Below are positions 22,523 through 24,138 of a stretch of 24,138 nt of DNA, one piece after another. Source of the stretch: JACDET01 sp035568375 (lineage in GTDB: Bacteria; Patescibacteriota; Microgenomatia; Levybacterales; UBA12049). The stretch spans positions 1 through 24,138 of the forward strand of contig DATMOG010000090.1 of NCBI GenBank assembly GCA_035568375.1, written 5' to 3'. A program made the position numbers and the translations under genes. Within the stretch, counting starts at the first letter, position 1; each line of letters opens with the position of its first letter. The notes below the pieces were generated by a model. The model searched no databases. It was not told where the DNA came from and saw nothing but the letters and a program-made list of their open reading frames with translations.

Positions 22523-23777
22523 GAATGGAATAGTTCTGTATGTCGGGAAAGCAATTGACCTAAAATCGCGCGTGTCGTCGTATTTTGTAAAAAGTGTGAA
22601 ACTTGGAACAAAGACAAGAGTAATGGTTTCCCAAATAGAAACGATTACAATTACGATTGTTGAATCAGAATTAGAAGCATTGCTCCTTGAATCTTTTTAT
22701 ATCAAAAAATACCAACCGAAATATAATATCCGTCTCACTGACAACAAATCTTATTTGCGTATTCGTATTACTATAAAAGATGATTATCCAAAAGTATTAC
22801 TTACGCGTCAGGAAGAGGATTCAAGATCAATTTATTTCGGTCCCTTTCCCAGTTCCTCGGCAGTTAAAGTAGTTTTAAAAATAATCCGCCGCATTTTTCC
22901 ATTTCAGTCTGTATACAATCATCCAAAACGAATCTGTTTATATCATCATCTGGGTTTATGTCCTTGTCCGCCAATGTTTGATTCTTTTGAATTGAAAAAG
23001 ATTTACAAAAAAAATATTAAAGGTATTGTTAGGATTCTTGAAGGTGAGTCAAAAATTATTATGAAAGAACTTGAAAAAGAGCGTGATCATTATAGTAAAG
23101 AAGAAGAATATGAAAAAGCACTGGCTATGCAGAAAAAAATAAATGCATTAAGTTTAATTACTACTCCATTTCATGGGCCATTTGAATATTCTATTAATCC
23201 AAATTTGCGAGAGGATATCAGACAGAAGGAACTTGATGGATTAATGAATGCGCTAAATGCAAACGGGTTTCGTTTAAAAAGTTTAAAAAGAATAGAATGT
23301 TATGATATCTCAAATATTCAAGGTACTAATGCCACAGGTTCTATGGTTGTCTTGACACATGGAGAAATCGACAAATCGCAATACAGAAAGTTTAAGATAA
23401 AAAGAAAATGGGATAAACGGATAGTTAAGGATCTACCAAACGATTTTGCAATGATGAAAGAAGTTTTACAGAGACGATTTAACCATGAAGATTGGCATTT
23501 TCCTGATTTAATAATTGTTGATGGTGGAAAAGGACAAGTTTCAAGTGCACTGCAAGCATTAGAAGCATGTAAAGTAACTATTCCTCTTGTTGGGCTAGCA
23601 AAGCGAGAAGAAACAATTGTTGTTCCACATAAGAGTGATTCTATTATATTTAATGAAATTTCTTTACTTAAAAATTCTCCCTCCTTACATTTAATCCAAC
23701 GAATTCGTGATGAAGCACATCGATTTGCAATTACATATCATCGTAAGCTGAGAAGTGGTGCTGCTCTTGTTTCTTAG
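22455..23777 (+). CDS. uvrC: Excinuclease ABC subunit C (UvrC), short form without HhH tail
   Basis: 440 residues against about 600 in E. coli. The GIY-YIG nuclease domain has AGVYVYSDKNGIVLYVGKA (14-32), with LKSRVSSYF next. A cysteine-containing linker (about 155-180: CLYHHLGLCPCPP) precedes the UVR domain (about 201-235, ELEKERDHYSKEEEYEKALAMQ), which binds UvrB. The RNase H-like 5' nuclease keeps YDISNIQG (about 283), IVDGGKGQ (about 355) and RDEAHRFAI (about 417). The protein stops at YHRKLRSGAALVS, just where the helix-hairpin-helix DNA-binding domain normally begins. TTG 22455 is the start because it keeps the GIY motif and has a strong Shine-Dalgarno; the next methionine would delete the nuclease. 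It overlaps the upstream gene by 68 bases, implying coupled translation. Confidence 0.95.
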   Translation: MVYSRSSYLSLPSKAGVYVYSDKNGIVLYVGKAIDLKSRVSSYFVKSVKLGTKTRVMVSQIETITITIVESELEALLLESFYIKKYQPKYNIRLTDNKSYLRIRITIKDDYPKVLLTRQEEDSRSIYFGPFPSSSAVKVVLKIIRRIFPFQSVYNHPKRICLYHHLGLCPCPPMFDSFELKKIYKKNIKGIVRILEGESKIIMKELEKERDHYSKEEEYEKALAMQKKINALSLITTPFHGPFEYSINPNLREDIRQKELDGLMNALNANGFRLKSLKRIECYDISNIQGTNATGSMVVLTHGEIDKSQYRKFKIKRKWDKRIVKDLPNDFAMMKEVLQRRFNHEDWHFPDLIIVDGGKGQVSSALQALEACKVTIPLVGLAKREETIVVPHKSDSIIFNEISLLKNSPSLHLIQRIRDEAHRFAITYHRKLRSGAALVS

Positions 23778-23816
23778 TTTAGGAAACAAATAATTTTGTG
23801 ATATAGGATTATCTAA

Positions 23817-23951
23817 ATGTATTACTGGCAAGAAAGAGGCCATATCATAGAAAATGAAACAATTTTTATCTCAGCAATATAAATTGTCTCTGACACAGAG
23901 GACAATATAGAAATTGAACTAGTCGCAAATAGTAGAAGCAAATCTGACTAA
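23817..23951 (+). pseudogene. Possible small gene broken by an in-frame TAA
   Basis: ATG 23817 opens a frame reading MYYWQERGHIIENETIFISAI, then TAA (23880-23882), then 22 more sense codons (IVSDTEDNIEIELVANSRSKSD) to TAA 23949. The downstream half has a protein-like acidic composition. An extended -10 (TGATATAGG, 23799-23807) would start transcription about three bases before the ATG, as with other genes here. The piece is very short and I recognise no family, so chance is a real alternative. The rest of the right-hand 360-base gap shows no other coding signal on this strand. Confidence 0.25.
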
Positions 23952-24022
23952 CGAATTAGAGACTCTCATAAATTAAACATAAACCCTCTTAAAATCTATT
24001 GTGCTTTCAAAATTTTGATTTG

Positions 24023-24049
24023 ATATTAAAAAATCTGTTTTTTTAATAT
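24023..24049. terminator. AT-only hairpin, possible bidirectional terminator
   Basis: ATATTAAAAAA (24023-24033) pairs with TTTTTTAATAT (24039-24049) around the loop TCTGT: 11 bp, all A-T. It lies 245 bases after uvrC. There is no GC pairing, so strength is doubtful. It would also sit just past a gene entering from the right edge on the minus strand. Confidence 0.35.
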
Positions 24050-24066
24050 TTGTCATAATAAAAATT

Positions 24067-24138
24067 TCAAGATTTGGTAGTTATAATATAAAAATCGTCA
24101 TCATCAAACGTACAAAATGAAAAATGATTAAAAACATT
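24067..24138 (-). CDS. Possible C-terminal end of a gene entering from the right edge
   Basis: A minus-strand frame open from the window edge for 23 codons ends at TGA 24069-24067 (NVFNHFSFCTFDDDDFYIITTKS). The AT hairpin just downstream would fit a terminator. A 23-codon opening is easily due to chance, so this is only a marker for whoever has the flanking sequence. Confidence 0.15.
   Translation of the reverse strand, partial: NVFNHFSFCTFDDDDFYIITTKS

Noticed and set aside
1..24138. CRISPR array, insertion sequence or rRNA genes
   Set aside because: No regularly spaced repeats, no transposase with terminal repeats and no rRNA-like sequence were seen on either strand.

Overview
The window is AT-rich bacterial DNA using the standard genetic code (TAA, TAG and TGA all serve as stops). 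A Patescibacteria/CPR origin, perhaps Microgenomates, is my best guess. It rests on the low GC, a UvrC that lacks the helix-hairpin-helix tail, very short or absent mRNA leaders, and the style of the serine recombinase. No marker gene proves it.

Left region (1-3100). A reverse-strand gene enters from the left edge, possibly an Fe(II)/2-oxoglutarate oxygenase. It is preceded by a compact cobalamin-type riboswitch, a mutually exclusive terminator hairpin and a sigma70 promoter. Facing away from it, a near-consensus promoter covered by two palindromes drives a 78-residue protein and a large serine recombinase. The recombinase frame runs straight into the 3' end of a reverse-strand tRNA-Lys(TTT) gene. 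A decayed, unsplit copy of the recombinase C-terminus at 4117-4323 shows that homology stops exactly at the tRNA boundary. This suggests an integrative element whose attachment site lies inside its own recombinase gene, so that insertion into tRNA-Lys swaps the protein's tail.

Middle region (3100-11900). This holds tRNA-Glu(TTC), a small MORN/YwqK-like protein, the recombinase relic, a duplicated-fold membrane protein and, coupled upstream of it, a YciI-family gene broken by one stop codon. An unrecognised 186-residue protein and an ABC exporter follow. Last comes a tight reverse-strand cell-surface operon of a flippase and two GT2 glycosyltransferases with overlapping ends.

Right region (11900-24138). 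A bestrophin-like (DUF4239) membrane protein precedes a forward DNA-repair block: mutS, mutL, an AlkA-type glycosylase, uvrA, a secreted transglutaminase-like protein and uvrC. This joins mismatch, base-excision and nucleotide-excision repair. uvrC starts at a TTG inside the transglutaminase gene behind an unusually strong Shine-Dalgarno. Many other genes here have no Shine-Dalgarno and have a -10 box, often extended, placed so that transcription would begin at or within a few bases of the start codon. The last 360 bases hold only a possible broken small ORF and an AT hairpin.
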